A stretch of DNA of 64,000 nt from Ridgeia piscesae (Eukaryota; Annelida; Polychaeta; Sabellida; Siboglinidae), in the NCBI GenBank assembly GCA_025642075.2, contig JAODUO010001195.1, positions 97,001 to 161,000 of the forward strand. The letters run 5' to 3'. The notes beneath the pieces are model-generated. The model searched no databases. It worked only from the letters and a program-made list of their open reading frames with translations, and was not told where the DNA came from. Of the stretch, positions 35,344 through 49,500 are shown in pieces. A program made the translations under genes and the position numbers. How positions within the stretch are numbered: the stretch's first letter is position 1; every line of letters starts with the position of its first letter.

Positions 35344-35765
35344 CTGCACACAGAGAACATTAGTACAGTAGGGAGATGAATCGCACTCACCTGAGTGTTA
35401 TTCTTAGAACGAACATCTGGGTATATTAAACACAAAATAAATCTGCAATGTTATTTTGACTCTTGGTGCTACTTAGGGTCTATCCAAAATCATAAAAATG
35501 CAACATTGTATGTTTGGGACATCTTAATATTTTGTGCCATGTGGTTTGGCCATATAAACAATATTTTAGTGCAGCATGTTTTGTGGCGGCTCAGAATCGA
35601 GTTATTTTTATGTGACACGTTTTAGATGCCTGGTAAAACACTGACATGTGTCAACATTTTGATGTCATATATCCAATACCTTCGAAACTAATTTGATGGG
35701 GTGAAAGATAAGATTCTAATGTATCTATTGTGTTCCTAACAACGCAGCCTGTGTGAATGTCTTAC
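35344..35765. other. Intron 10, no feature seen
   Basis: The first 45 bases repeat part of exon 11 ('agtagggagatgaatcgcactcac' against exon 'agcagggagatgatgcgcactcat'). This is a short duplicate of coding sequence. The rest is unique-looking. Confidence 0.55.
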
Positions 35766-35846
35766 CTGGAGCGCAATGACATATTGGATACCTGCTGTTC
35801 TCCACCTCACAAATCCCTCCATTCTTGCAGAATCCAGTAACACACG
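35766..35846 (-). CDS. Exon 10: N-terminal part of EGF 1
   Basis: The 81-bp phase 1-1 exon has acceptor CTTGTAG and donor GTAAGAC. It encodes CVTGFCKNGGICEVENSR, then YPICHCAP, the first five cysteines of an EGF domain. The sixth Cys is supplied by exon 11 (GYTGIHC). This intron position, between C-x-C-x-P and GYTG, recurs in other EGFs of this gene. Confidence 0.85.
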
Positions 35847-37617
35847 CTACAAGGGATCATGTTTTCAATTTGTTTTATCTGTTATATGTATGTAACCCGG
35901 TATGTGTGTATGTATGTACGTACATACGTATGTACGTACGTATTGTTATTAGCATTTCTAGACATAGTATCTCCGGAAACTGCCCGTTTATAGGACATAT
36001 ACTCATCACAATTATAATTATTTTTAATAAGATGAACCTGGAATCATATAAACGTTTGTACAATGTATATCATGGTAAATTTGATATATTAAAAAAATGC
36101 TATATATATATACACTTAGTAATTCAAATATATGACATAGTTTCTCAAATATTCAGAAAATTACATAAATATAAATTAATGTAAATTAAAACATTAGCAT
36201 AATATTAAATATTAATAAAGAAATAATGATAAATTAGTTAAATAATAAATATATTATCTTAAAATGTATGTATGTATGTATGTATGTATGTATGTATGAA
36301 CATGTGTATATATTTTATATATAATAATCCTACATGAGATAATGATGTGAGGTGACCTCTAGCAGATTAGGCCAGTACATGTAGTGTCATAATAGACAAT
36401 GTTGGTCATAAAACTGAGTTTACTCAGGCGGAATGATTTAACTGCAGTGATCAGACTTCAGGAACTACTTCTAGGCCTAATTTGATGAGTTATACACAAT
36501 TATATACATATAAATCACACAGCTGACAGATGGTGTAGACCAGTTCACCAAATCAAGTGTTATGTCTTTAAATAAATGCCTCACTCTCACGAAAACTGTG
36601 CAGAAATGTGACATGATGTAAAAATTCAAATTGTGTTTTTTAACGATTTTTGTGCCGACTGAAAGCTTAACATTTCCTGGCTTCAGATATATAAAAGAAA
36701 ATCAAAAATTAGCCAAGATGTTGTGTAATCATATTTTCAATCACAGTACAGTGTATATTAGTGAATAAAATGCTGAAATTGCCCACAACTAGCAAGACAC
36801 GGGGATTTTTTTTTTTAAATGTAATAAGAAAGCATTGAGCTGATAATGTTCTGTTGTCAATGTTATGTTAACACAATAATGCATACAAGCTTGTCTTTTT
36901 ACTGAAAGGTAAGTTATAAATGGCAACTGTTGACAAGTGTCTGCGCCTCTGTCACACACGCAACCCCACCCCACACACGTGGCGTGTTTGTTACATATAC
37001 AAGAGGCATGCCAGACCATCGCTTCAAATTCAATTCACAAACCAATAATATCATAATACATCAGTACAATATACGTTATTCATATTCAAAACTGTAATGA
37101 ACTATGACACAAAAGCACTAAAGCTTACGTCACGCTGAATAAAATTGTTTCATGTATCCGTAACAATGTTTTGTATCAATCAAATTTTCGTAACTAAAAA
37201 GGAAGTTTGCTAAACAGCCATACCGACTGAGTATGTGGAAAATGAACCAGAAAACACTGTGTTCAAGTGTTGTTTAAATTGAAAGTATAATATACATGAA
37301 AAGTAGATCCAACATTTGTCTGCACGTAACAAATGTTTTGTTTAAGTTGCACAAATATATTTTCCCAATTTTCCATTTCACTGCAACCCCATTGTTTGTA
37401 CAGCTTTCGTGAGAGTGAGTGAAATAGGTTCATCCACCTACTCTAAAACACAAAAATGGGCCAAGAATCCCTGAAGTCCTCTGCATTATTTGATTTTTTT
37501 TAATTATATTTAAATACCATAGGGGTTATGATGGTCTCCGAGTAAAACGACAACATGGTTAGTGGATATTATATACATGCCAGTGAAGATATACCTGGAA
37601 ATTTAAGTGTGACATAC
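35847..37617. other. Intron 9 with short microsatellites
   Basis: GTAT/GTAC-rich tract at about 35,895-35,945 and (TATG)n at about 36,265-36,298. The rest is AT-rich with no recognised exon or element. Confidence 0.6.
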
Positions 37618-37845
37618 CTGTAGATGCAATCACAACCTTCATGAACACAGTGTAGCCAGTACCTGTGGTCAGTGTTGGTTTATTGCTATAGATGTAACAA
37701 TAACCACTGGACCGCATGGCTGCGACACACTTGGTGTCAATGCTACACAAGTCTTTGCATTCTCCCGGGGATAGGACAGTTGTGTAATTATATGGTGCTC
37801 CTGAGGCTCTCTTATCAGCCATTTCTGTCATTTCCACCAGTGTCT
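37618..37845 (-). CDS. Exon 9: PAN/apple-like domain
   Basis: The 228-bp phase 1-1 exon has acceptor TTGATTCAG and donor GTATGTC. It reads ETLVEMTEMADKRASG, then the PAN cysteine core CKDLCSIDTKC..GYC, then NKPTL and a terminal YTVFMKVVIAST. It is the same length as exon 12 and nearly the same sequence, including the last intron bases before the acceptor, so one was copied from the other recently. It sits between GCC exon 8 and EGF exon 10. Confidence 0.88.
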
Positions 37846-37863
37846 CTGAATCAAAAATGTAAA

Positions 37864-38145
37864 CGTAAGTTCTTATATAGCACAGTATCCAATCCGCAGA
37901 ATTGCTCAAAGCACTTTACTTCCCTGACAGACCTGTTCAATCAGACACCATCTCAACTTCTCTGGGAAGCATCCAGCCACATAATACAATTAATGCGAGA
38001 AGGCTGCTCATACACGTATCCACTACTCTCTATAGCTGGATCATGTAGAGTGAAAAAACTTGCCCAAAGTTTTAACACTGCAGTACAGGATTCGAACCCG
38101 GGTCCTCGTAGTCAAGAGTCCTAAGCTCTGCCACAGAGCCACGGC
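37864..38145 (-). mobile_element. tRNA-derived SINE-like element, best preserved copy
   Basis: On the minus strand it starts GCCGTGGCTCTGTGGCAGAG (A-box region). It has the B box GGGTTCGAATCC at 38,088-38,099, a body with GGCTGGATGCTTCCCAGAGA, and a tail with AAAGTGCTTTGAGCAATTCT and GGATTGGATACTGTGCTATA. It lies in intron 8, just upstream of PAN exon 9's acceptor. Confidence 0.8.
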
Positions 38146-38817
38146 GCTCTGCTCATGGCTCTCAAAACTAGTTTTAGTGTCAAACCCTACAGCTACAGGT
38201 AGCTGTACTGTAGAACATATACCAGATGAATAATAACAAAATAATCGTTCATTAAACGATGGGTTACGATCCCCAATAATCACATTTAATCATAACCATT
38301 ATAAATCACCAATAACCACAATCAATCAAAAATTATCCACAATCAGCTGCTACCAAAACTAATAATCACACCAAAGACTACAACGAGATGGTCCCTTGTG
38401 TAAATCTGGTTGAGAAACGCTGAACAAGATAATGTGTACAATTTAGGGCACCGTATACAGATTAATAAAAGTCATAAAACAGCTGAATGTAGGAAATAAC
38501 TACCGTATGTAGCATGGGAAAAACATGAGGGGTAAAGTATTCAACCTAGAACTAACACTGGCTGTGCAACGGGAAACACAAACATTACTCTTAAAAAGTA
38601 GGCATTAACTTACACTTCTCATAGCCACAGCAGATAAAAATACTGTCATGTGTGAATATGCAACAGACAGAACAGAGTATTAACATATGGCATCTGGCAG
38701 TGCATGGGATTACCATTACCAGGTGATACAAAAAAAAACCCACCGGTTTTTACGCAATCGTCAAGCAGGTTGATCCATCCTGTGTTGTCATATGATTACC
38801 ACTACCACAAAACTCAC
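38146..38817. other. Intron 8 remainder, no feature seen
   Basis: AT-rich with several short 'aatcac/aataacca' near-repeats at 38,275-38,350. Nothing else was recognised. Confidence 0.5.
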
Positions 38818-38982
38818 CAATTCCTGTGCAGTGGTCAGGGCTGTTTGACCCTTCGTGTGCTGTCTTGTGTCCAGGGCAAGGAGTGCAGTCTGTCTGGCCA
38901 CTCTGGACCTGGTAGTAACCTCTAGGACAGGGTCGACACGGCTCATGACCATCGTAGGAGAAGTGACCAGGTGAACACTCAG
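38818..38982 (-). CDS. Exon 8: GCC2/GCC3 repeat
   Basis: The 165-bp phase 1-1 exon has acceptor GGTTGTAG and donor GTGAGTTTT. It reads AECSPGHFSYDGHEPCRPC, GYYQVQSGQTDCTPC, then a closing DHC. The first 8 bases of the exon and its acceptor recur in every unit of the 35-bp array to its right, which fills the intron towards exon 7. It closes the first GCC triplet. Confidence 0.9.
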
Positions 38983-41900
38983 CTACAACCACATCAGTCA
39001 CCAGTAATCACACTCAGCTACAACCACATCAGTCACCAGTAATCACACTCAGCTACAACCACATCAGTCACCACTAATCACACTCAGCTACAACCACATC
39101 AGTCACCACTAATCACACTCAGCTACAACCACATCAGTCACCAGTAATCACACTCAGCTACAACCACATCAATCACCAGTAATCACATTCAGCTACAACC
39201 ACACCAATCACTAGTAATCACATTCAGCTACAACCACACCAATCACTAGTAATCACATTCAGCTACAACCACACCAATCACTAGTAATCACATTCAGCTA
39301 CAACCACATCAGTCACCAGTAATCACATTCAGCTACAACCACATCAGTCACCAGTAATCACATTCAGCTACAACCACATCAGTCACCAGTAATCACACTC
39401 AGCTACAACCACATCAGTCACCAGTAATCACATTCAGCTACAACCACATCAGTCACCAGTAATCACACTCAGCTACAACCACATCAGTCACCAGTAATCA
39501 CACTTCAGCTACAACCACATCAGTCACCAGTAATCACACTCAGCTACAACCACATCAGTCACCAGTAATCACACTCAGCTACAACCACATCAGTCACCAC
39601 TAATCACACTCAGCTACAACCACATCAGTCACCAGTAATCACACTCAGCTACAACCACATCAGTCACCAGTAATCACACTCAGCTACAACCACATCAGTC
39701 ACCAGTAATCACACTTCAGCTACAACCACACCAATCACCAGTAATCACATTCAGCTACAACCACACCAATCACTAGTAATCACATTCAGCTACAACCACA
39801 CCAATCACTAGTAATCACATTCAGCTACAACCACATCAGTCACCAGTAATCACATTCAGCTACAACCATATCAGTCACCAGTAATCACATTCAGCTACAA
39901 CCACATCAGTCACCAGTAATCACACTCAGCTACAACCACATCAGTCACCAGTAATCACATTCAGCTACAACCACATCAGTCACCAGTAATCACACTCAGC
40001 TACAACCACATCAGTCACCAGTAATCACACTCAGCTACAACCACATCAGTCACCAGTAATCACATTCAGCTACAACCACATCAGTCACCAGTAATCACAC
40101 TCAGCTACAACCATATCAGTCACCAGTAATCACACTCAGCTACAACCACATCAGTCACCAGTAATCACACTCAGCTACAACCACATCAGTCACCAGTAAT
40201 CACACTCAGCTACAACCACATCAATCACCAGTAATCACACTCAGCTACAACCACATCAGTCACCAGTAATCACACTCAGCTACAACCACATCAGTCACCA
40301 GTAATCACACTCAGCTACAACCACATCAGTCACCACTAATCACATTCAGCTACAACCACATCAGTCACCAGTAATCACATTCAGCTACAACCACATCAGT
40401 CACCAGTAATCACACTCAGCTACAACCACATCAATTACCAGTAATCATAGTCAGCTACAACCACATCAGTCACCAGTAATCATAGTCAGCTACAACCACA
40501 TCAGTCACCAGTAATCACACTCAGCTACAACCACATCAGTCACCAGTAATCACACTCAGCTACAACCATATCAGTCACCAGTAATCACATTCAGCTACAA
40601 CCACATCAATCACCAGTAATCATAGTCAGCTACAACCACATCAGTCACCAGTAATCACACTCAGCTACAACCACATCAGTCACCACTAATCACATTCAGC
40701 TACAACCACATCAGTCACCAGTAATCACATTCAGCTACAACCACATCAGTCACCAGTAATCACACTCAGCTACAACCACATCAATCACCAGTAATCATAG
40801 TCAGCTACAACCACATCAGTCACCAGTAATCACACTCAGCTACAACCACATCAGTCACCAGTAATCACATTCAGCTACAACCACATCAATCACCAGTAAT
40901 CACATTCAGCTATAACCACATCAGTCACCAGTAATCACATTCAGCTACAACCACATCAGTCACCAGTAATCACACTCAGCTACAACCACATCAGTCACCA
41001 CTAATCACAATCAGCTACAACCACATCAGTCACCAGTAATCACATTCAGCTACAACCACATCAGTCACCAGTAATCACATTCAGCTACAACCACATAAGT
41101 CACCAGTAATCACACTCAGCTACAACCACACCAATCATCAGTAATCACACTCAGCTAAAACCACATCAATCACCAGTAATCACACTCAGCTACAACCACA
41201 CCAATCACCAGTAATCACACTCAGCTACAACCACATCAGTCACCAGTAATCACACTCAGCTACAACCACATCAGTCACCAGTAATCACACTCAGCTACAA
41301 CCACATCAGTCACCAGTAATCACACTCAGCTACAACCACATCAGTCACCAGTAATCACACTTTAGCTACAACCACATCCAGTCACCAGTAATCACACTCA
41401 GCTACAACCACATCAGTCACCAGTAATCACACTCAGCTACAACCACACCAGTCACCAGTAATCACACTCAGCTACAACCACATCAGTCACCAGTAATCAC
41501 ACTCAGCTACAACCACATCAGTCACCAGTAATCACATTCAGCTACAACCACATCAATCACCAGTAATCACATTCAGCTATAACCACATCAGTCACCAGTA
41601 ATCACATTCAGCTACAACCACATCAGTCACCAGTAATCACACTCAGCTACAACCACATCAGTCACCACTAATCACAATCAGCTACAACCACATCAGTCAC
41701 CAGTAATCACATTCAGCTACAACCACATCAGTCACCAGTAATCACATTCAGCTACAACCACATCAGTCACCAGTAATCACACTCAGCTACAACCACACCA
41801 ATCACCAGTAATCACACTCAGCTAAAACCACATCAATCACCAGTAATCACACTCAGCTACAACCACACCAATCACCAGTAATCACACTCAGCTACAACCA

Positions 41901-43230
41901 CATCAGTCACCAGTAATCACACTCAGCTACAACCACATCAGTCACCAGTAATCACACTCAGCTACAACCACACCAGTCACCAGTAATCACACTCAGCTAC
42001 AACCACATCAGTCACCAGTAATCCCACTCAGCTACAACCACACCAGTCACCAGTAATCACACTCAGCTACAACCACACCAGTCACCAGTAATCACACTCA
42101 GCTACAACCACATCAGTCACCAGTAATCACACTCAGCTACAACCACACCAGTCACCAGTAATCACACTCAGCTACAAACACACCAATCACCAGTAATCAC
42201 ACTCAGCTACAACCACATCAGTCACCAGTAATCACACTCAGCTACAACCACACCAATCACCAGTAATCACACTCAGCTACAACCACACCAATCACCAGTA
42301 ATCACACTCAGCTACAACCACACCAGTCACCAGTAATCACACTCAGCTACAACCACACCAGTCACCAGTAATCACATTCAGCTACAACCACACCAGTCAC
42401 CAGTAATCACACTCAGCTACAACCACACCAGTCACCAGTAATCCCACTCAGCTACAACCACACCAGTCACCAGTAATCACACTCAGCTACAACCACACCA
42501 GTCACCAGTAATCACACTCAGCTACAACCACACCAGTCACCAGTAATCACACTCAGCTACAACCACACCAGTCACCAGTAATCACACTCAGCTACAACCA
42601 CATCAGTCACCAGTAATCACACTCAGCTACAACCACACCAATCACCAGTAATCACACTCAGCTACAACCACACCAATCACCAGTAATCACACTCAGCTAC
42701 AACCACACCAGTCACCAGTAATCACACTCAGCTACAACCACACCAGTCACCAGTAATCACATTCAGCTACAACCACACCAGTCACCAGTAATCACACTCA
42801 GCTACAACCACACCAATCACCAGTAATCACACTCAGCTACAACCACACCAGTCACCAGTAATCACATTCAGCTACAACCACACCAATCACCAGTAATCAC
42901 ACTCAGCTACAACCACACCAGTCACCAGTAATCACATTCAGCTACAACCACATCAGTCACCAGTAATCACACTCAGCTACAACCACACCAATCACCAGTA
43001 ATCACACTCAGCTACAACCACACCGTTCACCGTAATCACACTCAGCTACAACCACACCTGTCACCAGTAATCACACTCAGCTACAACCACACCAATCACC
43101 AGTAATCACACTCAGCTACAACCACACCGTTCACCGTAATCACACTCAGCTACACTGTTACCACACCAATCACCAGTAATTACGCTCAGCTACAACCATG
43201 TCAATCACCAATAATCATAGTCAGCTACAA
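38983..43230. repeat. 35-bp array containing copies of the exon 8 splice acceptor
   Basis: About 120 units of AGCTACAACCACATCAGTCA plus CCAGTAATCACACTC. On the minus strand each has GGTTGTAG then CTGAGTGT, identical to the exon 8 acceptor and its first 8 bases. Blocks of units recur: 40,860-41,290 reappears 667 bp later. It fills intron 7 up to about 130 bp from the exon 7 donor. Confidence 0.97.
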
Positions 43231-43360
43231 TCAATCACCAAAGAGTAAACTTCAACAATCACCATCATCACACACACACAACTAACACAAAATACAGTAA
43301 AGGAGTAAAGGAAATGTAAAATATAACTGCTTATTGCCAACTGTAGTTGAGTGTTCAAAC

Positions 43361-43519
43361 CTTTGCAGGCGCCACTGTCAGCGCCACCTTGTGGCCCTCT
43401 CGTGAACTTCTTGTCGGGACAGTCAATACAGGTAGTTGCATTTTGTGAGAATGTCTGGGGAGGACACGGTGTGCAGGGGGGGAATCCAGTCTGAGACACC
43501 AGCCCCCGGGGACACACAG
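43361..43519 (-). CDS. Exon 7: GCC2/GCC3 repeat
   Basis: The 159-bp phase 1-1 exon has acceptor CCATTACAG and donor GTTTGAA. It encodes AVCPRGLVSQTGFPPCTPC, then QTFSQNATTCIDC and a closing Cys before the donor. NAT is a possible N-glycosylation site. It is isolated between the 34-bp array on its acceptor side and the 35-bp array on its donor side. Confidence 0.88.
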
Positions 43520-46500
43520 CTGTAATGGCAGATATCAAACATCTGACACATGACAGTAACAACAGATATCAAACATCTGACACATGACCTTAACAACAGA
43601 TATCAAACATCTGACACATGACTGTAACAACAGATATCGAACATCTGACACATGACAGTAACAACAGATATCAAACATCTGAGACATGACAGTAACAACA
43701 GATATCAAACATCTGAGACATGACTGTAACAGCAGATATCAAACATCTGACACATGACAGTAACAACAGATATCAAACATCTGACACATGACTGTAACAA
43801 CAGATATCAAACATCTGATACATGACAGTAACAACAGATATCAAACATCTGACACATGACAGTAACAACAGATATCAAACATCTGACACATGACAGTAAC
43901 AACAGATATCAAACATCTGACACATGACAGTAACAACAGATATCAAACATCTGACACATGACAGTAACAACAGATATCAAACATCTGACACATGACAGTA
44001 ACAGTAGATATCAAACATCTGACACATGACTGTAACCACAGATATCAAACATCTTACACATGACAGTAACAGCAGACATCAAACATCTGCCACATGACTG
44101 TAACAACAGATATCAAACATCTGACACATAGGTGTAACAGCAAATATCAAACAACTGAGATATGGCTGTAACAACATATATCGAACATCTGACACATGAC
44201 TTTACCAGTAGATATCACACACCAGACACTTGACTGTAACAGTAGATATCACACACCAGACACTTGACTGTAACAGTAGATATCACACACAGACACTCAC
44301 TGTAATAGTAGATATCACACACCAGACACTCAACTGTAATAGTAGATATCACACACCAGACACTCGACTGTAACAGTAGATATTACACACCAGACACTCA
44401 ACTGTAATAGTAGATATCACACACCAGACACTCAACTGTAATAGTAGATATCATTCACAAGGCACTTGTCTATAACAGTAGATATCACACACCAGACACT
44501 TGTCTATAACAGCAGATATCAGACACGCGACTGTAACAGTAGATATCACACACCAGACACGCGACTGTAACAGTAGATATCACACACCAGACACGTGACT
44601 GTAACAGTAGATATCACACACCAGACACGCGACTGTAACAGTAGATATCACACACCAGACACGCGACTGTAACAGTAGATATCACACACCAGACACGCGA
44701 CTGTAACAGTAGATATCACACACCAGACACGCGACTGTAACAGTAGATATCACACACCAGACACTGACTGAAATGTCACACACCAGACACGACTGTAAAA
44801 GATGTACACACCAGACACACTGTAAAAGATGTCACACACCAGACACTCGACTAGTAACAGAGATGTCACACACCAGACACTCGATAACAGAGATGTCACA
44901 CACCAGACACTCGACTGAACAGTAGATGTCACACACCAGACACGTGTGAACAAGATATCACACACCAGACACTCACTGTAACATGATGTCACACACCAGA
45001 CACGCACTGTAACAAGATATCACACACCAGACACGTGACTGTAACAGTAGATGCACACCAGACACCGACTGTAACAGTAGATGTCACACACCAGACACTC
45101 GACTGTAACAGTAGATGTCACACACCAGACACTCGACTGTAACAGTAGATGTCACACACCAGACACTCGACTGTAACAGTAGATGTCACACACCAGAACT
45201 CGACTGTAACAGTAGATGTCACACACCAGACACGTGACTGTAACAGTAGATATCACACACCAGACACTGACTGCAGACTGTAACAGTAGATGTCACACAC
45301 CAGACACTCGACTGTAACAGTAGATGTCACACACCAGACACGCACTGTAACAGTAGATGTCACACACCAGACACGACTGTAACAGTAGATATCACACACC
45401 AGACACTCGACTGTAACAGTAGAATCAAACCAGACACTCACTGTAACAGTAGATGTCAAACCAGACACTCGACTGTAACAGTAGATGTCACACACCAGAC
45501 ACTCACTGTAACAGTAGATTCACACACCAGAATACACAAACAGAGACACACACAGAATGACGTAACATAGATCACACACCAGAACTGACTGTAACAGGAT
45601 ATCACACACCAGACACTTGACTGTAACAGTAGATATCACACACCAGACACTTGACTGTAACAGTGATATCACACACCAGACACTGACTGTAACAGTAGAT
45701 ATCACACACCAGACACTGACTGTAACAGTAGATATCACACACCAGACACGCACTGTAACAGTAGATATCACACACCAGAATACACACCAGACTGTATAAA
45801 GATATCACACACCAGACACCGACTGTAAATAGATATCACACACCAGACACGACTGTAACAGTAGATATCACACAACAACGGACTAACAGAAACAACAGAC
45901 GACACCAGAAGCAAACAGAGACACCAGAAGACAACAAACACGAACGAAGTACACACAACACGACGTACGTAAATACACCAACACCAACTATGTAAATACA
46001 CACACCAAACGAATGTAACATAATCGACACACTAACGAATTAACCAGACAATATAAACAACACCAGACTAACTATAAAACACACAGACTTTATAAAGATA
46101 TCACACACCAGACACTGCTATAAACAAACCAGACACGCGACTGTAACAGTAGATATCACACACCAGACACGCGACTGTAACAGTAGATTCACACACCAGA
46201 CACGCGACTGTAACAGTAGATTCACACACCAGACACGCGACTGTAACAGTAGATTCACACACCAGACACGCACTGTAACAGTAGATATCACACACCAGAC
46301 ACCACTGTAAGTAGATATCACACCAGACACCACTGTAAAGTAGATATACACACCAGACACCGACTGTAACAGTAGATATCACACACCAGACCACTGTAAA
46401 GTAGATATCACACACCAGACACGGACTGTAACAGTAGATTCACACACCAGACACGCGACTGTAACAGTAGATATCACACACCAGACACGTCGATAACAGA

Positions 46501-49500
46501 GAAGTATTCACACACCAGACACGCACTGTAACAGTAGATATCACACACCAGACACGCACTGTAACAGTAGATTCACACACCAGACACGGACTGTAACAGT
46601 AGATATCACACACCAGACACGTGACTGTAACAGTAGATATCACACACCAGCACGCAACTGTAACAGTAGATGTCACACACCAGACACGCGACTGTAACAG
46701 TAGATTCACACACCAGACACGGACTGTAACAGTAGATTCACACACCAGAACGCGACTGTAACAGTAGATTCACACACCAGACACGCGACTGTAACAGTAG
46801 ATGTCACACACCAGACACGCGACTGTAACAGTAGATACACACACCAGACACGCTGAGACACTGACTGTAACAGTAGATTCACACACCAGAACGGACTGTA
46901 CAGAGATCACACACCAGCACGCGACTGTAACAGTAGATATCACACACCAGAACGGACTGTAACGTAGATATCACACACCAGACACGACTGTAACGAGATA
47001 TCACACACCAGACACGACTGTAACAGTAGATTCACACACCGACACGCGACTGTAACAGTAGATTCACACACCAGACACGGACTGTAAAGTAGATATCACA
47101 CACCAGACACGGATGTAAAAGATATCAAAAACAATGTGTAATTCAACAGACGTAGTATATATTAAAGAGATGTCAAACAGACACGCCTGTAACAGTAGAT
47201 ATCACACACCAGACACGCGACTGTAACAGTAGATATCACACACCAGACACGCAACTGTAACAGTAGATATCACACACCAGACACTCGACTGTAACAGTAG
47301 ATATCACACACCAGACACGCAACTGTAACAGTAGATATCACACACCAGACACGTGACTGTAATAGTAGATATCACACACCAGACACTGACTGTAACAGTA
47401 GATATCACACACCAGACACTGTCATAACACACCAGACACGCGACTGTAACAGTAGATATCACACACCAGACACGCGACTGTAACAGTAGATGTCACACAC
47501 CAGACACGCGACTGTAACAGTAGATATCACACACCAGACACGCGACTGTAACAGTAGATGTCACACACCAGACACTGACTGTAACAGTAGATATCACACA
47601 CCAGACACGACTGTAACAGTAGATATCACACACCAGACACGCGACTGTAACAGTAGATATCACACACCAGACACGCACTGTAACAGTAGATATCACACAC
47701 CAGACACGCACTGTAACAGTAGATATCACACACAGACACCACTGAAAGTAAGTAACACACCAGACACTCGACTGTAACAGTAGATGTCACACACCAGACA
47801 CTCGACTGTAACAGTAGATATCACACACCAGACACGCGACTGTAACAGTAGATATCACACACCAACCGACTGTAACAGTAGATGTCACACACCAGACACT
47901 CGACTGTAACAGTAGATATCACACACCACACTCGCTGTAACAGTAGATTCACACCAGAGACACTAGATGTAACCAGTACAGTGTAACACACCAGACACGC
48001 GACTGTAACAGTAGATGTCACACACCAGACACTGACTGTAACAGTAGATAAACACAGATTCACACACCAGACACCGACTGTAACAGTAGATATCACACAC
48101 CAGACACGGACTGTAACAGTAGATATCACACACCAGAACGCACTGTAACAGTAGATTCACACACCAGACACGCACTGTAACAGTAGATTCACACACCAGA
48201 CACGGACTGTAACAGTAGATTCACACACCAGACACTGACTGTAACAGTAGATATCACACACCAGACACGACTGTAACAGTAGATTCACACACCAGACACG
48301 GACTGTAAAGTAGATTCACACACCAGACACGCGACTGTAACAGTAGATTCACACACCAGACACGCGACTGTAACAGTAGATTCACACACCAGACACGGAC
48401 TGTAAAGTAGATTCACACACCAGCGACTGTAACAGTAGATTCACACACCAGCCGACTGTAACAGTAGATTCACACACCAGACACTGACTGTAAAGTAGAT
48501 ATCACACACCAGACACGCACTGTAACAGTAGATATCACACACCAGACACGACTGTAAAGTAGATTCACACACCAGACACGCACTGTAACAGTAGATTCAC
48601 ACACCAGACACGGACTGTAAAGTAGATTCACACACCAGACACTGACTGTAACAGTAGATTCACAACCAGACACGGACTGTAAAGTAGATTCACACACCAG
48701 ACACGCAACGTAGATTCACACACCAGACACTGACTGTAACATAGATGTCACACACCAGACACCGACTGTAACAGTAGATGTCACACACCAGACACCGACT
48801 GTAACAGTAGATGTCACACACCAGACACCGACTGTAACAGTAGATGTCACACACCAGACACGACTGTAACAGTAGATTCACACACCAGACACGACTGTAA
48901 CAGTAGATTCACACACCAGACACGGACTGTAACAGTAGATTCACACACCAGACACTGACTGTAACAGTAGATTCACACACCAGACACTGACTGTAACAGT
49001 AGATTCACACACCAGACACGACTGTAACAGTAGATTCACACACCAGACACTGACTGTAACAGTAGATTCACACACCAGACACCACTGTAACAGTAGATTC
49101 ACACACCAGACACGACTGTAACAGTAGATGTCACACACCAGACACGACTGTAAAGTAGATTCACACACCAGACACCGACTGTAACAGTAGATTCACACAC
49201 CAGACACCACTGTAACAGTAGATGTCACACACCAGACACCGACTGTAAAGTAGATACGCACTGTAACAGTAGATTCACACACCAGACACGACTGTAAAGT
49301 AGATTCACACACCAGACACGACTGTAACAGTAGATTCACACACCAGACACGACTGTAAAGTAGATTCACACACCAGACACCGACTGTAACAGTAGATTCA
49401 CACACCAGACACGACTGTAAAGTAGATTCACACACCAGACACCACTGTAACAGTAGATGTCACACACCAGACACGACTGTAACAGTAGATTCACACACCA

